A DNA stretch of 64,000 nt from Bidens hawaiensis (Eukaryota > Streptophyta > Magnoliopsida > Asterales > Asteraceae): NCBI GenBank assembly GCA_021521415.1, contig JAIQDT010005455.1:1-64000 (forward strand), in the 5' to 3' direction. The notes beneath the pieces are model-generated. The model was not told the DNA's origin. It worked only from the letters and a program-made list of their open reading frames with translations, and searched no databases. Below, piece by piece: positions 45,781-58,711 of the stretch. Positions within the stretch are counted from its first letter, which is position 1; every line of letters begins with the position of its first letter. The translations under genes and the position numbers were made by a program.

Positions 45781-48700
45781 TCATACCTCCGGTGATGTTT
45801 GACGGTTTGCCGAGTTTCGCGGTTTTCTGTGTTTGGTTAGCCCTTCAAAAAGGTGAGGATACTTTTTCATCATTTGATCCTCGCGTTCCCACGTGAACTC
45901 CGGTCCACGTCTCGAGTTCCAACGAACCTTAACGATTGGAATTTTGCTGTGTTTGAGCGTTTTGGTTTCCCAATCCAAAACCTCGACTGGTTCTTCAACG
46001 AAACGTAACTGTTCATCAATTTGTAGTTTCTCCAAAGGGACTACTTGGGATTCATCAGATAGGCATTTCTTCAAATTTGATACGTGGAATACTTCGTGTA
46101 CGCCACTGAGTTCTGTTGGTAGGTCCAGTCGGTACGCCACCGGACCAATGCGCTCAGTTATCCGGTACGGACCAACATACCGTGGGTTGAGTTTGTTTCG
46201 CTTTCCAAAGCGAACCACACCTTTCCAAGGTGAGACTTTGAGTAACACCCGATCGTTCACTTGAAATTCGAGAGGTTTTCGGCGCTTGTCGGCGTAACTC
46301 TTTTGGCGATCTCGTGCTGCTGCCATGCGATTTCGGATTTGAACAATCTTTTCCGAGGTTTCGAGTACCAGTTCCGGACCAGTGATTTGGCTGTCACCCA
46401 CCTCTGCCCAGCAGAGTGGTGATCGACACTTCCGTCCGTACAGCGCTTCAAACGGCGCTGCCTTAATACTTGCGTGGTAGCTGTTATTATACGAAAACTC
46501 TACCAAGGGTAAGTGGGGTTCCCAACTTTTTCCGAAATCTAAAACGCATGCACGCAACATATCCTCCAGGGTCTGAATAGTCCGTTCACTTTGCCCATCC
46601 GTCTGAGGATGGTATGTTGTACTCATATCGAGACGGGTGCCCAGTGCGCTTTGCAGCGACTTCCAAAAGTGCGAGGTGAAACGAGAATCTCGATCGGAAA
46701 TGATCGAGACAGGCACTCCGTGTCTAGACACCACTTCTTTCATGTATACGCGAGTCAGTCTTTCCATTTTGTCCGTTTCCTTAATTGCTAGGAAGTGTGC
46801 CGATTTAGTCAACCGGTCAACGATTACCCAGATGGTATCGCATCCCGTCGGTGTCTTAGGCAAACCCGTAATAAAGTCCATTGAGATGTGCTCCCATTTC
46901 CACATTGGGAGTTCCGGTTGTTGCAGTAGACCAGATGGTTTCTGGTATTCTATCTTGACTCTGGCACAAGTCAAGCATTTGCTCACGTAGGTGGCAATGT
47001 CGGCTTTCATGTTCGGCCACCAGTAAAGTGCCTTTAAATCATGATACATTTTATCTGAGCCAGGGTGGATAGAATATCGGGACTTATGAGCTTCGTCCAT
47101 CACTAGAATTCTCAACTCTCTGTATCGTGGAACCCAAATCCGGTTCTCAAAATATCGGGCCCCGTCTGATCTGGTTTCAAGTTGCTTGTTCATGCCCCGC
47201 ATGAGTTCCGACGGAAGATTATCATCTTTCAAAGCTTCCAGTTGCGCATCGCGAATCTGATCGGGTAAGCTGGCATGAATCGTGAGTTGCAATGCTCTCA
47301 CCCGTCTGGGTTTATCTGTTTCCTTTCTGCTGAGGGCGTCGGCCACCACATTGGCCTTGCCAGGGTGGTACTTGATGGCACAATCGTAATCTTTAAGCAG
47401 CTCGACCCAACGACGCTGTCGCATGTTCAGCTCCTTCTGATCGTAGATATGTTGGAGACTCTTGTGGTGGGTGTAAATGGTAAACTTGGTACCGTACAAG
47501 TAATGCCTCCATATCTTAAGAGCAAACACCACAGCTCCGAGTTCCAAATCATGGGTCGTGTAGTTCTTCTCGTGAACCCGTAGTTGTCTAGAGGCGTAGG
47601 CTATAACCTTCTCGAGTTGCATCAGCACACAACCGAGACCTTGTATAGATGCGTCACAGTGTACCTCAAAATTTTCCGTTCCCTCGGGGAGGGCTAAAAT
47701 AGGGGCGCTACAAAGCTTGGTTTTCAACAGTTGAAAAGCGGATTCTTGCGCGTCACCCCAGTTGTACTTAGTGCCCTTGTGGGTCAAAGCGGTGAGGGGT
47801 TGAGCAATTTTTGAAAATCCCTCGATGAAACGCCGGTAGTAGCCGGCCAGTCCTAGGAATTGTCGCACCTCAGTCGGAGTCTTAGGTGCTTCCCAGTTTT
47901 TGATGGCCTCTACCTTACCGGGATCGACATGTATACCATTCTCGTTGATCACATGTCCTAAAAAGTGAACCTCGCGAAGCCAAAATTCACATTTCGAGAG
48001 TTTAGCATACAGTTGTTCCTTCTTCAATAGTTCCAGAATTACCCTTAGGTGCTCTTCGTGGTCAGTCTCGTTCTTGGAGTAGACGAGAATATCATCGATG
48101 AAAACAATCACGAACTTGTCGAGGTACGCCTTGCATACTCGATTCATGAGATCCATAAATACGGCTGGCGCGTTGGTTAGGCCAAAAGGCATAACCGAAA
48201 ACTCGTAGTGACCATACCGTGTTCTGAAAGCCGTCTTTGAGATATCTTCTTCGCGCACTCTCAGCTGGTGGTAACCGGATCGTAGATCAATCTTCGAGTA
48301 GTAACTCGATCCTTGAAGCTGGTCAAACAAATCATCAATTCGGGGTAAAGGATAACGGTTCTTGACCGTCACCTTGTTCAACTCCCGGTAGTCGATGCAC
48401 ATTCGGAAAGTCCCGTCTTTCTTTCGGACAAACAAGACAGGGGCTCCCCATGGCGATGAGCTAGGTCGGATAAAACCCTTATCCAACAAATCTTGCAACT
48501 GAGTGGACAACTCCTGAAGTTCCGCCGGTGCGAGCCGATACGGGGCTCGTGCTATGGGTGCTGCACCGGGTGTCAACTCGATTTGGAATTCGACTTGACG
48601 AATAGGAGGGAGTCCGGGCAAATCCTCTGGGAAAACTTCCGGAAAGTCTCGCACAACCGGTATGTCTTCAACTCGTTTCTCCTCCGCGGAAATTGCCGGA

Positions 48701-49338
48701 TGACCCTTTCGTAGATACTTCTGTGCCTTCAAAAGGGTAATGACGCTGGTGGTCATGCCGCTTCTCTCGCCTCGGACCGAAATGATCTCGCCGGAAGGGG
48801 TGGTAATATGGACTATCTTATCATGGCATATAATCTCCGCTCGGTTCTCGGATAACCAGTCCATGCCGACAACGACATCGAAACTACTAAGCGTAAAAGG
48901 AATAAGGTCGATATCAAAGACATGACCTGACAGTTTCAACTTACATCCCGCAAGTATATGAGTTGTTACTACAGTTTTACCGTTAGCTAATTCGACAGGA
49001 AACTTAGCGTCTAACGGGGTTGGAGTAAGGTCTAAAAGTTGGCTAAAGGCTTTCGACACAAAACTCCTATCAGCTCCAGTGTCAAATAAAACAGAAGCAA
49101 AACAATCGTTTACAGGGAACTTACCAGACACCACATGCGGATCATTGCGGGCTTGACCCGATCCAATCACAAACGCTCTTCCTTTGCCATTGCCTCCACC
49201 ATTACTGCCACTTCCATTACCCCCGTTATTGTCATTCTGTTTCAGCTTGGGGCAATCCTTCCGGAAATGACCTTCCTGCCCACATTCAAAGCATCCCTTA
49301 GTTGTCATCGGTGGCTTAGGAGCACCCCTTTGCCGCAA
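45781..49338 (-). CDS. pol: Chromovirus Pol, right copy
   Basis: It is a 1,185-residue frame with the same domain order as the left copy. Here the integrase zinc region has the normal Cys (codon 46975-46977). The RNase H motif still reads THHKSL (codon 47467-47469), so the loss of the catalytic Asp predates the doubling of the element. Other differences from the left copy are few: YSKNET for YTKNET after the RT active site, RELRIL for GELRTL, and LEKLQ for LDELQ. It overlaps gag in the +1 frame. Confidence 0.92.
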   Translation of the reverse strand: MRQRGAPKPPMTTKGCFECGQEGHFRKDCPKLKQNDNNGGNGSGSNGGGNGKGRAFVIGSGQARNDPHVVSGKFPVNDCFASVLFDTGADRSFVSKAFSQLLDLTPTPLDAKFPVELANGKTVVTTHILAGCKLKLSGHVFDIDLIPFTLSSFDVVVGMDWLSENRAEIICHDKIVHITTPSGEIISVRGERSGMTTSVITLLKAQKYLRKGHPAISAEEKRVEDIPVVRDFPEVFPEDLPGLPPIRQVEFQIELTPGAAPIARAPYRLAPAELQELSTQLQDLLDKGFIRPSSSPWGAPVLFVRKKDGTFRMCIDYRELNKVTVKNRYPLPRIDDLFDQLQGSSYYSKIDLRSGYHQLRVREEDISKTAFRTRYGHYEFSVMPFGLTNAPAVFMDLMNRVCKAYLDKFVIVFIDDILVYSKNETDHEEHLRVILELLKKEQLYAKLSKCEFWLREVHFLGHVINENGIHVDPGKVEAIKNWEAPKTPTEVRQFLGLAGYYRRFIEGFSKIAQPLTALTHKGTKYNWGDAQESAFQLLKTKLCSAPILALPEGTENFEVHCDASIQGLGCVLMQLEKVIAYASRQLRVHEKNYTTHDLELGAVVFALKIWRHYLYGTKFTIYTHHKSLQHIYDQKELNMRQRRWVELLKDYDCAIKYHPGKANVVADALSRKETDKPRRVRALQLTIHASLPDQIRDAQLEALKDDNLPSELMRGMNKQLETRSDGARYFENRIWVPRYRELRILVMDEAHKSRYSIHPGSDKMYHDLKALYWWPNMKADIATYVSKCLTCARVKIEYQKPSGLLQQPELPMWKWEHISMDFITGLPKTPTGCDTIWVIVDRLTKSAHFLAIKETDKMERLTRVYMKEVVSRHGVPVSIISDRDSRFTSHFWKSLQSALGTRLDMSTTYHPQTDGQSERTIQTLEDMLRACVLDFGKSWEPHLPLVEFSYNNSYHASIKAAPFEALYGRKCRSPLCWAEVGDSQITGPELVLETSEKIVQIRNRMAAARDRQKSYADKRRKPLEFQVNDRVLLKVSPWKGVVRFGKRNKLNPRYVGPYRITERIGPVAYRLDLPTELSGVHEVFHVSNLKKCLSDESQVVPLEKLQIDEQLRFVEEPVEVLDWETKTLKHSKIPIVKVRWNSRRGPEFTWEREDQMMKKYPHLFEGLTKHRKPRNSANRQTSPEV

Positions 49339-50371
49339 GGCCTCCTCTACATTCTTTCGCTTGGTGACCTATCTTTCCGCATCTTTGACACTTGACACGG
49401 TCACACTGGCCAACATGATGAAAGTTGCACCTGTTGCACTTTGGATATTTCCCAGCATATCCGCTCGAAACCTGCCCGCTACCGTTGTGGTTGGTGTTGT
49501 TGTTGTGATTCTGAGTGTTAAAGCTCCGAGTAAATTCGGGCTTACGGTAGTGGTGTTGCGGTGGGAGGTTCGAGGATGAAGATCTGGTGTTGTCAAACTT
49601 TCTCTTCCCGCTGTTCGGGTTGCTGTTGCTGTTACTGTTGCTGACGTGGTCATTACTCGGGTTGTCACGGGCTTTAGTGGTCGAACCCCTAGGTGGTAAC
49701 GCACCTTGGGTCACAGCCTGATCCGTCAGTTTGTGAGCTAAACGGATCGCTTGTTGGATCGTGGCTGGTCGGGAAGACGTCACCATGCCCTGAATTTGCG
49801 GTGCTAAACCATCAATGTACATTTCTATTCTCTTGCTCGGCGGATCCACCATCCGCGGACACATCACAGCCAACTCGTGCGAACGAGTGGTGTAGGCTTC
49901 GATTTCCGAACCCACCATCTTCAACGACCAAAACTCCGACTCTAACTTCGAAATTTCTTCCCTCGGACAGTACTCCTCTCGCATCATGCTCTTGAACTCC
50001 TCCCAGTTCATCGCGTTAGCCAGTTCCAACCCAAGGATCTGGACGTTTGAATTCCACCAAGTGAGGGCGGAATCCTCAAGTGTCCCAGCAGCGAATTTGA
50101 CCCTACTGGCAGGGGGACAATTACACATCTCAAAAGCCGACTCGGCCTTCTCAGCCCAACGCAGGAAGCCTATAGCTCCCTCAGTGCCCTTAAACGTACT
50201 GGGCCTGCAGTCTAGGTAGTTCTTGAAGGTACACGTTCCACTCGGACCTCCAGTTTGATTCTGAACGTGTGCGGCTAAAGCGGCCGCCACATGGTCATTC
50301 AGCAAAGTTTGGAGTTCAGCTGCAGTCATGCTGATGTTACCACGTCCTCGTCCAGCGTTTCTTCCGGCCAT
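49316..50371 (-). CDS. gag: Chromovirus Gag, right copy
   Basis: It has 351 residues and differs from the left copy by one residue seen by eye near the end (CRGG versus CRGD). It has a capsid domain and a single CCHC knuckle, with the same +1 relation to pol. Confidence 0.9.
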   Translation of the reverse strand: MAGRNAGRGRGNISMTAAELQTLLNDHVAAALAAHVQNQTGGPSGTCTFKNYLDCRPSTFKGTEGAIGFLRWAEKAESAFEMCNCPPASRVKFAAGTLEDSALTWWNSNVQILGLELANAMNWEEFKSMMREEYCPREEISKLESEFWSLKMVGSEIEAYTTRSHELAVMCPRMVDPPSKRIEMYIDGLAPQIQGMVTSSRPATIQQAIRLAHKLTDQAVTQGALPPRGSTTKARDNPSNDHVSNSNSNSNPNSGKRKFDNTRSSSSNLPPQHHYRKPEFTRSFNTQNHNNNTNHNGSGQVSSGYAGKYPKCNRCNFHHVGQCDRVKCQRCGKIGHQAKECRGGLAAKGCS

Positions 50372-50622
50372 TTCCTAGAATCACAGTATAAAATGTTAAA
50401 CATGAATTTTTCCTTCATATACAACACACCATACATGTAAAAAAAAAAATAGGTAAGAAAGAAAATAAGAAACAACATCACATCACAACCACATATTAGT
50501 CTAAATAAAAATTCATGATTAAAACCATTGTATTCGCTACAAAGTATTTCCAATCAATCCTTAAAATCATAGAAAATAATAGTTCGGATGGAGACAACCC
50601 CTCCATCTAAGTGTCATCATCA

Positions 50623-51387
50623 CTAGATGTCGTCATCTGAGGACACCTCCGAGTGTGCCTCCTCCTCAGCCGGTTCTTCCTCCGGTTCTTCTTCGGGTTC
50701 CTCCTCGGGATCTTCCTCGGGATCTTCCTCAAGCTCCTCTTCGGGATCTTCTTCAGGTTCTACTTCAGGCTCTGCCTCGGGCTCGGCCTCAGGCTCTGCC
50801 TCAGGTTCGGCTGCGTTCTGAGCAAGTTGCATTTGTAAGACATCGCAACGCTCTAAAGCTATCTCAGTTCGGGTCCTTGCTTCTTGGAGTTGCTCTTGCA
50901 AGTCTATCATCTCAGCTTGCATGTTCATCATAACCTTCGTTTGTTGCTCACTAGTCTCTTGCATATCTTTCATTGCCGCTGCCATGCGGGCAATCTCCTC
51001 CTGAGTCTCGGTTCCGTCTTTAAACAGTCTGGCAACATTTTCTCTCGTGTAGCGCATGTAACCCACATCACGCTCCAAACAAGAAACAACAGCTGCGAGA
51101 ACTCGCTCCACAGGTTCGGTTATGGGTGGTAGAGTGTTGGGATAAGCAGGGTGGTTCGGGTGAGGCAACGGGGGAACTTGTTCGCGATAGACCATACGTC
51201 TGATCATGTTAGGGTACCAATCCCAGCTAACGTCGTTTTCGTAAAGGCCTCCGGATAGGCGGTACCTCTTCGGTGCGGGAGCTTCGAGTCCCGGGACTAC
51301 GCGGGGTGGCGAGGCGGTAGGTAACTGAGGTTCCTTCCCGTGAGCATGCGTCATCGAATCGGACGATGATGAGGGTGGCGTCGACAT
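50623..51387 (-). CDS. Extra acidic coiled-coil ORF upstream of gag, right copy
   Basis: It encodes 254 residues from the ATG at 51387 and appears identical to the left copy. It lies between the primer site at 51546-51558 and gag at 50371. About 250 non-coding bases separate its stop from the gag start, where an acceptor-like TGATTCTAG precedes the gag ATG, so a spliced relation to gag is possible but unproven. Confidence 0.7.
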   Translation of the reverse strand: MSTPPSSSSDSMTHAHGKEPQLPTASPPRVVPGLEAPAPKRYRLSGGLYENDVSWDWYPNMIRRMVYREQVPPLPHPNHPAYPNTLPPITEPVERVLAAVVSCLERDVGYMRYTRENVARLFKDGTETQEEIARMAAAMKDMQETSEQQTKVMMNMQAEMIDLQEQLQEARTRTEIALERCDVLQMQLAQNAAEPEAEPEAEPEAEPEVEPEEDPEEELEEDPEEDPEEEPEEEPEEEPAEEEAHSEVSSDDDI

Positions 51388-51545
51388 TCCTACAGGTAAG
51401 CCGTGTATGCGCGCGTATGAGTGAAAGAGATAAAGAGATAAGATTACCAGACTACACAAACCTATGCAGTGCGTATCATTATAACTAATGGGTCGTCGCG
51501 GTTATAGTCTAGTATGCATGCAGCTTCTAGTTCGCTATAACCAAT

Positions 51546-51558
51546 GGCTCTGATACCA
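51546..51558 (-). promoter_or_regulatory. Primer-binding site, right unit
   Basis: The minus strand reads TGGTATCAGAGCC, the initiator tRNA-Met type, directly inside the right LTR. Confidence 0.9.
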
Positions 51559-51561
51559 ATC

Positions 51562-54305
51562 TGTCACACCCTCAAAATCCACTAACGGAGTTTTACCGTC
51601 AGAGGGTGTGAACTGGCAGGATCGGAATCATCAGTTATAATCAAACCATAAAAACGTTTAAATGCAAATAAGTGCGGAAGCGTAAAAAACCTTAATTCAA
51701 AAGCTGCGTCACGCAGGACGACTTAAAACCAAAGATAACTGTTAAAAATAAGTTTGCAGAATAAAAGTGTTTTCATTTAATGCATGCTCCTAAACCGCGC
51801 GCCCGCCTCGGCTACCTGAGAATAACATACTAAAAGTGTCAACACAAGGTTGGTGAGTTCACAAGTTATATAAGATAAATCGTTTAGCGTTTTGCGTAAC
51901 CTCGTTACGGCGTTTCAGTGTTGCGTAACCACGTTACGGCGTTTAAGTGTTGCGTAACCACGTTACGGCGTTTAAGTGTTGCGTAACCACGTTACGGCGT
52001 TTAAGTGTTGCGTAACCACGTTACGGCGTTTAAGTGTTTTGCATTACCAGATAGTGTTACGTCAAATTATATATCGATAGGTAGCTAATCTATACAACAA
52101 GTATCGCTAAGTGGTTCGAGACCGAAGCTGACTGTTTATCAAGTGCCCGTCACCAGGTCAACCCAGACCATGGTAAGTGTTAGCCAAAATTACACCCACT
52201 CAACCTCCAGTTGAGCTTAGCGTCGGGTGGGGTTTGTCAAACCCAGTAGTACTACTCAACAGTGACTCGCTATTCCAAATATTAACCGGTTCGATGTGTG
52301 GGACTTCAAATGTTACGTTTGCCGCTTAGCCTTTACAAGTGATATATAATTTATAACAAAATCTTAAATATGCGCTTATCTCAGAAAATGCGTTTATCGG
52401 AGTATGTTATCTCCCCCAAGTGAAAAACGTTTGAAAACAGTTCAAAGAGCGGGGTAAGTGAAACTCACTGTTTGCGAAGAATATCCCGATATAGATCACC
52501 AAGTGATGCGCGTCGTAGAAACTCTCTAGCGTTCTAAATAACAAAGAGATTTTCTAAGTATCGGTACGTTTAACGAGTCTCTAGACTCGGCACATAATAC
52601 CTATGCACGTAACAGATTTCGTGTTTCGTTTGTGAATCGTGTGTGACTTAAACAAGTACAATTGTGATACGATACATGAGTGAGCAATTACTTTCGTGTC
52701 ACGTACTAATAACATACTTTACTAGCAATTATCCCCGTAAGGGCATTTTGGTCAACAAACAAAATTAACTAACCATTATTCCCCATAAGGGCAATTTGGT
52801 CAATTCATGGCAATCAATTAGCAACTATTCCCCGCAAGGGTATTTTGGTCAAAACATAACAAATATATAAAAACTATCATATTTCATGCATTTTTACACA
52901 ACTCAGCAGTTAGTTTCATTATGACAGAATTTCTACTTGAAAGATTGTACTATTTCACCGATCATAACGTCTCAATTAATTCACCAAAAATCACCACAGA
53001 AGCATACATATCTTAGGTTTCCAGAACATATTTTATCTTATTTTTATTCCACATATTTTTCTTATAATGACCAAAACATTACAGCAAACTCATATCAGTC
53101 AGATTCATGCGCAACAGAATGTTATTTGCAATTCCCGTTAAACGAAAAATCCAATAAATGCAAGACCACTTGGGTTTGGTTCCTAACTCAATGAGTCAAC
53201 TTCCAGAAGTGGAACCAACCCAATTGGCCTCGTGGTTCATGAGATATAACATTTACAACTTAACCTAACAGCAGGTCTAACAGCTCAGCTTTGCACCACG
53301 TTTTTGTAAAATAATAAAAGTACACTTCTACTTGTCCAAAAATTACAAACTTATACTTCATGGAAACTAGACTCAACCTAGTTTACTGCAGTACCCACAA
53401 TCTCAACCAATTTTCACGTTTACACTTCGTTACAGTCATTTAAACATCGTATACACATTCTGCCCAGATTCTGTTCACATCAAAACTTAACAATTTCACT
53501 AGCCATGGATCACAAATAAATCATATAACATGCTAGACACTAATACTACTATCCATGCATCTCAATTACACCATACATACAAGATTAGGGTTTGTGTTTT
53601 AACTCAAATCAAAGACAACAATGAATCATGCAACAACATCAATCTAGTTATCAATTCATTATCCAAATAACAACAATCATATTAACCATATACATGAACA
53701 AAATCGGCTGCCTAGGGTTTGTACTTAACCCATTAAACATCAAAATTAAACAACAAGAAGGTAAAGGATGATCAATTATACCTTCCTAGCACCTAGTTCT
53801 TGGATTAATCACTTGATTTGATGTGTATATGTGTGTGTTCTTGTGGACGGCAGCCGTGGAGAACAAAGGGAGGGCCGATCGGGGTTTGTGGTGTGGGGGA
53901 AAAGAAAAGAAAATAAGTTAGGGTTTGTAGTTAAGGTTATATTTATAATTATACAAGTTACACTCTAGTCCCTCTACTTCCAAGTGTTACATCTCTAGCC
54001 TAACTAATTGGTTCTTGTTTCTTGTTTAACATTCCTCATAACATAATCAAGTAACACACATATATCTAACACATAATTATCACATAATTATTGTTTTGAC
54101 GTTTTTCGTTCATTTATCAATCGTTTGCGTCAACTCGTTTGCGTTTCGGTGCAAATCCCGAAAGACTACACATGTAGTAAGTGTTAAGCGTCATTTAAAC
54201 CCTAGTTTAAATGTAATGAAGTGTGCGTTATAAATTTAACGATCTTAAAGTTTGAATTGACGGAGTTGAGTTAACGGAGTTAACCTGAAATTGACGATTG
54301 TCACA
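51562..54305 (-). repeat. Right (5') LTR of the array (2,744 bp)
   Basis: It is the same length as the middle LTR. By eye it differs at 51939 (G versus A at 43279), 53170 (T versus C at 44510) and 54233 (A versus G at 45573). Its outer end abuts the TTGTA duplication and the Nudix exon. Confidence 0.94.
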
Positions 54306-57300
54306 TTGTAGAGCAGCAAAATCCTTGAATGCCATCCACTATACAACGGTTTAACAAAATTAAAGACGGTTTCATTCATTATGAGTTATTAGCCTAGAAG
54401 CTAACCTGGGCTGCCTCTATTTCTCCTTTTGGCTTCTGAATGTTGGAGGATAAAGTTTGCAACATGCAAATGAAGAATAAGTCTGACTTTTCAAAGAATG
54501 ATTTATGGCTTTGTCTACAAAATAAAGGGCAAATGCTTTGATCATTGTTGACTTTTTGGAACGGGTATTCAGGTATGTGACTAGTTTAAAAAAATTGCGG
54601 GTATTGAACATGCATATATACATTACTCGAACCATACCATACCCGTAAACATTTCATTTTCTTTGTCCCTTAAGCAATAGAATAATTCACTAATTTTTTG
54701 TTTTTATATTTTAAATTTTATTGGGTAATAAAATTATATAAAATGACAGTGTTTAACAAACTAATAGGTATACCCGATACCCGACCAGCCCCATTGAACA
54801 TCATGTGACACTATGTCAGGTTGATGGGTTGAATTGTTGAGCTCCATCACGACCCGTAATATTTATTTGTCTTAAGGACATCAACCCTGACACTAGTTCA
54901 CTTAAAATGTGTGATCATAAAGTGTTTTAACCGGGTTATCTAAAAAAGTACAACAAGTTGTCATGATGCAGCCAAAATGTAAACATGTTAAACAGGCTGT
55001 AGGGTTGTAATAATAAGTTAAATGGGCTAACCTGTTAGGGTTAAACCGGCCAACCGGATAAGATCTGTTTACTAAATAGGTTAGAACTTAGAAATGACAA
55101 CCCAAAAACTGATATTCTTCATTTTGTGTTTGACTCATGTTTAGCAAGAATTGCTACTCCTAGGAAAGTCTGGTTATTTCCAAATTGGCTGTTGTCATAT
55201 ACTCATATGCTTACCTGAATGCTAATACTTCCACGAACTTGGTGTCTATCTGAAGCATCAAAAAAGTCCAGTTAGTTACCACAAGTTCAAACTTCAAACA
55301 CATGAACTTTATAAGTAATTCTAAGGTTGGAAAACTCTTTATTATTCATGTAATTGTATTGGAAAATACAAGAGTCACTATTCATAACTAAATGGGTCGA
55401 AACTACACCTATAGATCCAATCAACGAAAAGAGATGAAGTGATTAATTGCGACTTACTCCAGTCTCTTCTTTCACCTCTCTAACTGCCGCATCACATATA
55501 TCTTCACCCTGTTCAATAGTTCCTTTCATATCGAAGTATTTTAGTGTTTGCGATGACGAATATACCAGCAGAAACATACCTCATCAACTACTCCGGTAGG
55601 AAACTTCCATAAGCCAGTTCCTTGGAACTTTCCATTCTTTTCTTGCACAACCAAAACCTAAAAGCACAACAAAACTAGCAAAATCTTTACCTAATATATA
55701 ATTAAGTGACTGGTTGCGTCACGCCCACGTATCGCAATTCTGTGAGCCTAAGATATTTTTTTCCGCTTCTATTATTTCACCCACTTGTATTTATAGTAAT
55801 TAAACATTATAAATTAATTAAGTATATTAAATAGATATAATAAGTATACGAGACATTTGACTTCAAATACATTAAATTATTAGTTAGTAACCTAAATACA
55901 CAATTTCAATTGTATCTTATCTCAAATATCGTTTTATAATTCTTAAACCGGCTGCCTAAATTACACGAGAAATGCATCCCACGGTTCACGTGTTTTTAAT
56001 AGAAATCAAATCAACTGAAATCATAAAATCTGGGGAACAACTGTCAAAGTCATAAAGAGGATATTTGAGTTCGAGAGACAAGAAAACCTCCTAGGTCGTT
56101 TGTGACAACTAACAACACCCGTCTAGCTATTCCGTGTTGTCTATATTTTACGGGCATGTAACTCTAGATGGATCAAAAGTCATATCCGTGTTTAGTTGAG
56201 TCATTTTATTAAACTTGGTTGACATAAGAGTCCACCACATATATCTTATAAAATATAAAATAATAAATTATCGGGATATTGATCAAGTGCAAGCAAATAC
56301 CTCTCCGTTTTCGTTCATCACAAAAGCACCGATACTTACTCGATGACTTGCATTCGGTGGCAAAGTATTTATTGTTTCTGGAATCCAATGTACAAGCATC
56401 AAGTCTTTTGGTTCAGCATGATGATAATAAAAGCCTTCCTACAAACAACAATAGAGAAAAAAATGAGGTTTAATTGCACCCTTTAGCCGCCGTTAAAGTA
56501 AGACTCAAATAATTATCTACTCAAATAACTCTAACACAAATAAATGATTAATTATAGTATACATACACAAGGTAAATAATAAAAGAATATGCAAAATCCA
56601 TGTTAACATTATATATGTTGCATGGTGATAATGACTATATGAGAGAAACTAACAAAAAGCACAAATACCCTAACTGAATAACTAAGACTAGGATATTAAA
56701 AAAACAACAAAAAAGGAGTATGATGGGGCTTGAACCTACAACCTCTCACAAGTAAAACAAGAGACTTTCCACTGTACCAGTTCAATCTTAATAGCATGGG
56801 TTCCAAGTATTAATTTTTATGGGGTCCTTACAAAATTTAATATACCGTCTCTAAGTAATTTTTAAAAAACATCGGTGTCCCGGGACCCCGATCGGACCTA
56901 TGTGGGTCCGCCCTTGTATAGATGTAACAAGAAAAGTAATAACCTTACTTGAATCATAGGCTCGATTAGATTCGCAAGCTCGACTGGCAATTTGATCCAA
57001 ACACCCCGTATGCCCTAAAAACATGGAAAGCTTATGTTCAAGAAATTGTTATTTCAACTAAAAACATAGCGCACGTACGTAACTATTATAATACTTTTTT
57101 TAATAATTCATTTCAACCAAAATTCATTTTAGTCCGAACCCATTTTAATACTAACTAGGATATAGGACCCCGCGCTTCGCTGCGGAGCCATAAACCAAAC
57201 AACAAAAATTACATACGTAAAAATGTTAAACCATGAACTTCTTGTGAGTCGATGCGAAATCAACATATATCGGCTTACGACATCGAAACTAAAAAAAAAT

Positions 57301-58327
57301 AAACCTGTCAATGTCAAAATACGACATATTATCATGTGGAATAAAAAATGAGTATGTTACAGTTGCGAACCAACGCAAATTCGGTTAGTATCGACGATAT
57401 CACCACAAATGGGTAAACATGAATTAGTAAGCCAAAAAAAATCATATTTTAAAGGTGTGGTCTCAAACTTCTAAACGCGGATATAAAAACATGTGACGAT
57501 GAGATAATTTTAAATCGTGAAAAGTTTCGGCCATTTTAAAGACCAACCATAAGAAATACGAAAGCAAAGTTTAAGAAAATTTTTAACCAATAAATAAAAC
57601 ATGTAAATCTGACATTTGTCCAAATTTAAGGTTTAGAAATATAGTTTGTTAAATATTATAAATAGTTGAAATAAAAAGCAAAATATAGGGGGGTACAGAT
57701 CTATACTATATTTTTAATAGTTAAAACATATATAATTACAAATAATAAAGTAAAAAAGTTAAGTAATAAAAATTTAAAACACAACACATGTAGAAAGTAG
57801 TGAGCTTAATAAAAGAAAAAGTAAATGAATCGTAAATTAAATAGTAATTGTGTGAGGGGAAAAGAATCCACCTTTTAATATATATATAATAATTTATAAA
57901 ATCAAACTAATATTTTTTTTAAGTAAGAATGACCTTTTGCTTCCAATGCAACATTGATGCTTTGAGTAAAGACACAAACGTAATCGGGTCAATGGGCTCT
58001 GTAGGCATTTCCACAATCACACCTCCATGTTCATCATCTTTACCCATTAATATGCTATCTACTGTTTGCACCAGTTTATCTGGTGATGGAGAAGAAGAAC
58101 TCACAGAAGCTGGCATGGATCGTACACTCAAACGCATCCCATATGTGCGGTTGTATCCGTCTGGAAACAAATTAAAAGAATCATAAAAGAATCCAAATTA
58201 AAGTGTAACAAGCAAAGTAAAAAAGTTGACCTTTTCCATGGAACAAGTTTGGCCGGAGACGTAAGAAGGAACGTCGACTAGGGGCCGTGGTGAAACATGG
58301 AGCTGGTGATGGACTGGAGATAATCAT
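54306..58327 (-). pseudogene. Nudix hydrolase, downstream paralogue, split in its last exon by the chromovirus array
   Basis: Exons in order: 58327-58231, 58160-57934, 57014-56949, 56438-56301, 55657-55580, 55508-55458, 55249-55215, 54514-54406, then the start of exon 9 at 54338-54306. Its remainder is at 32231-32092. All introns are GT-AG and phases agree. With one TTGTA copy discounted the frame is 322 codons, matching the plant NUDT2/7/8-like family plus an N-terminal extension. Exon 1 (MIISSPSPAP, then RRSFLRLRP) resembles a plastid or mitochondrial targeting peptide. The Nudix box lies across exons 5-7. The array is in the same orientation, so its LTR signals probably end transcripts before the C-terminal codons. 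A TATA box (minus-strand TATATAA) lies at 58415-58421. Confidence 0.92.
57155..57900 (-). mobile_element. Helitron-like fragment in Nudix intron 2
   Basis: The minus-strand end shows a GC-rich hairpin (CCGCAGCGAAGCGCGG) followed by CCTAGT, like a Helitron 3' end at CTAG before T. The 5' end was not found, so the right limit is approximate. Confidence 0.35.
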
Positions 58328-58670
58328 TCTACTTCTCGCTATGTTTTAATATAATCTGGGTGTTCTTGCAGAGAGAGTGAAGAACATGTGTATGTATGTA
58401 TACATGGGCGAAGCTTATATAGAGACCCGAGACTGAAGGTGTTGGAAATTAATAAGGAGTTATGAAATCTAGTTAAACGCATTGTTGTCAAAATTCATGA
58501 TTACACGGCTTCTACTACTAATGTGTGTGATCCATAGCCACCAAGTGCATGTACAATCTTTTACGTGGAACATGTAGTAAGATCTCTTGGAGTTTCCATA
58601 GCCACCAAGTAAAAGGTTTTTAAGGATTTTGTTTCTTTATCAAGATACAGGCTTTAGATTTGGTATGTGA

Positions 58671-58711
<41 letters not shown>

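Larger units (their letters stand above)
32232..54305 (-). mobile_element. Two-unit chromovirus array (Tekay/Del-like Ty3/gypsy): LTR-internal-LTR-internal-LTR
   Basis: Three LTRs (32232-36985, 42902-45645 and 51562-54305) alternate with two 5,916-bp internal regions (36986-42901 and 45646-51561). LTR ends and all genes repeat at exactly 8,660 bp. The outer ends are flanked by a perfect TTGTA duplication (32227-32231 and 54306-54310), while no duplication separates the units, so the array behaves as one insertion. Each unit has a Met-tRNA-type primer site, an extra 5' ORF, gag, and pol ending in a chromodomain-like tail. It is oriented like the Nudix gene it interrupts. The middle and right LTRs differ at only three sites seen by eye over 2,744 bp, so the array is young. 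Confidence 0.95.

Noticed and set aside
56705..56800. tRNA-like stretch (GGGGCTTGAACCTACAACC)
   Set aside because: It recalls a tRNA T-arm in reverse, as does 59585-59650, but no cloverleaf, acceptor pairing or complete internal promoter can be built. It looks like an eroded transposon motif.
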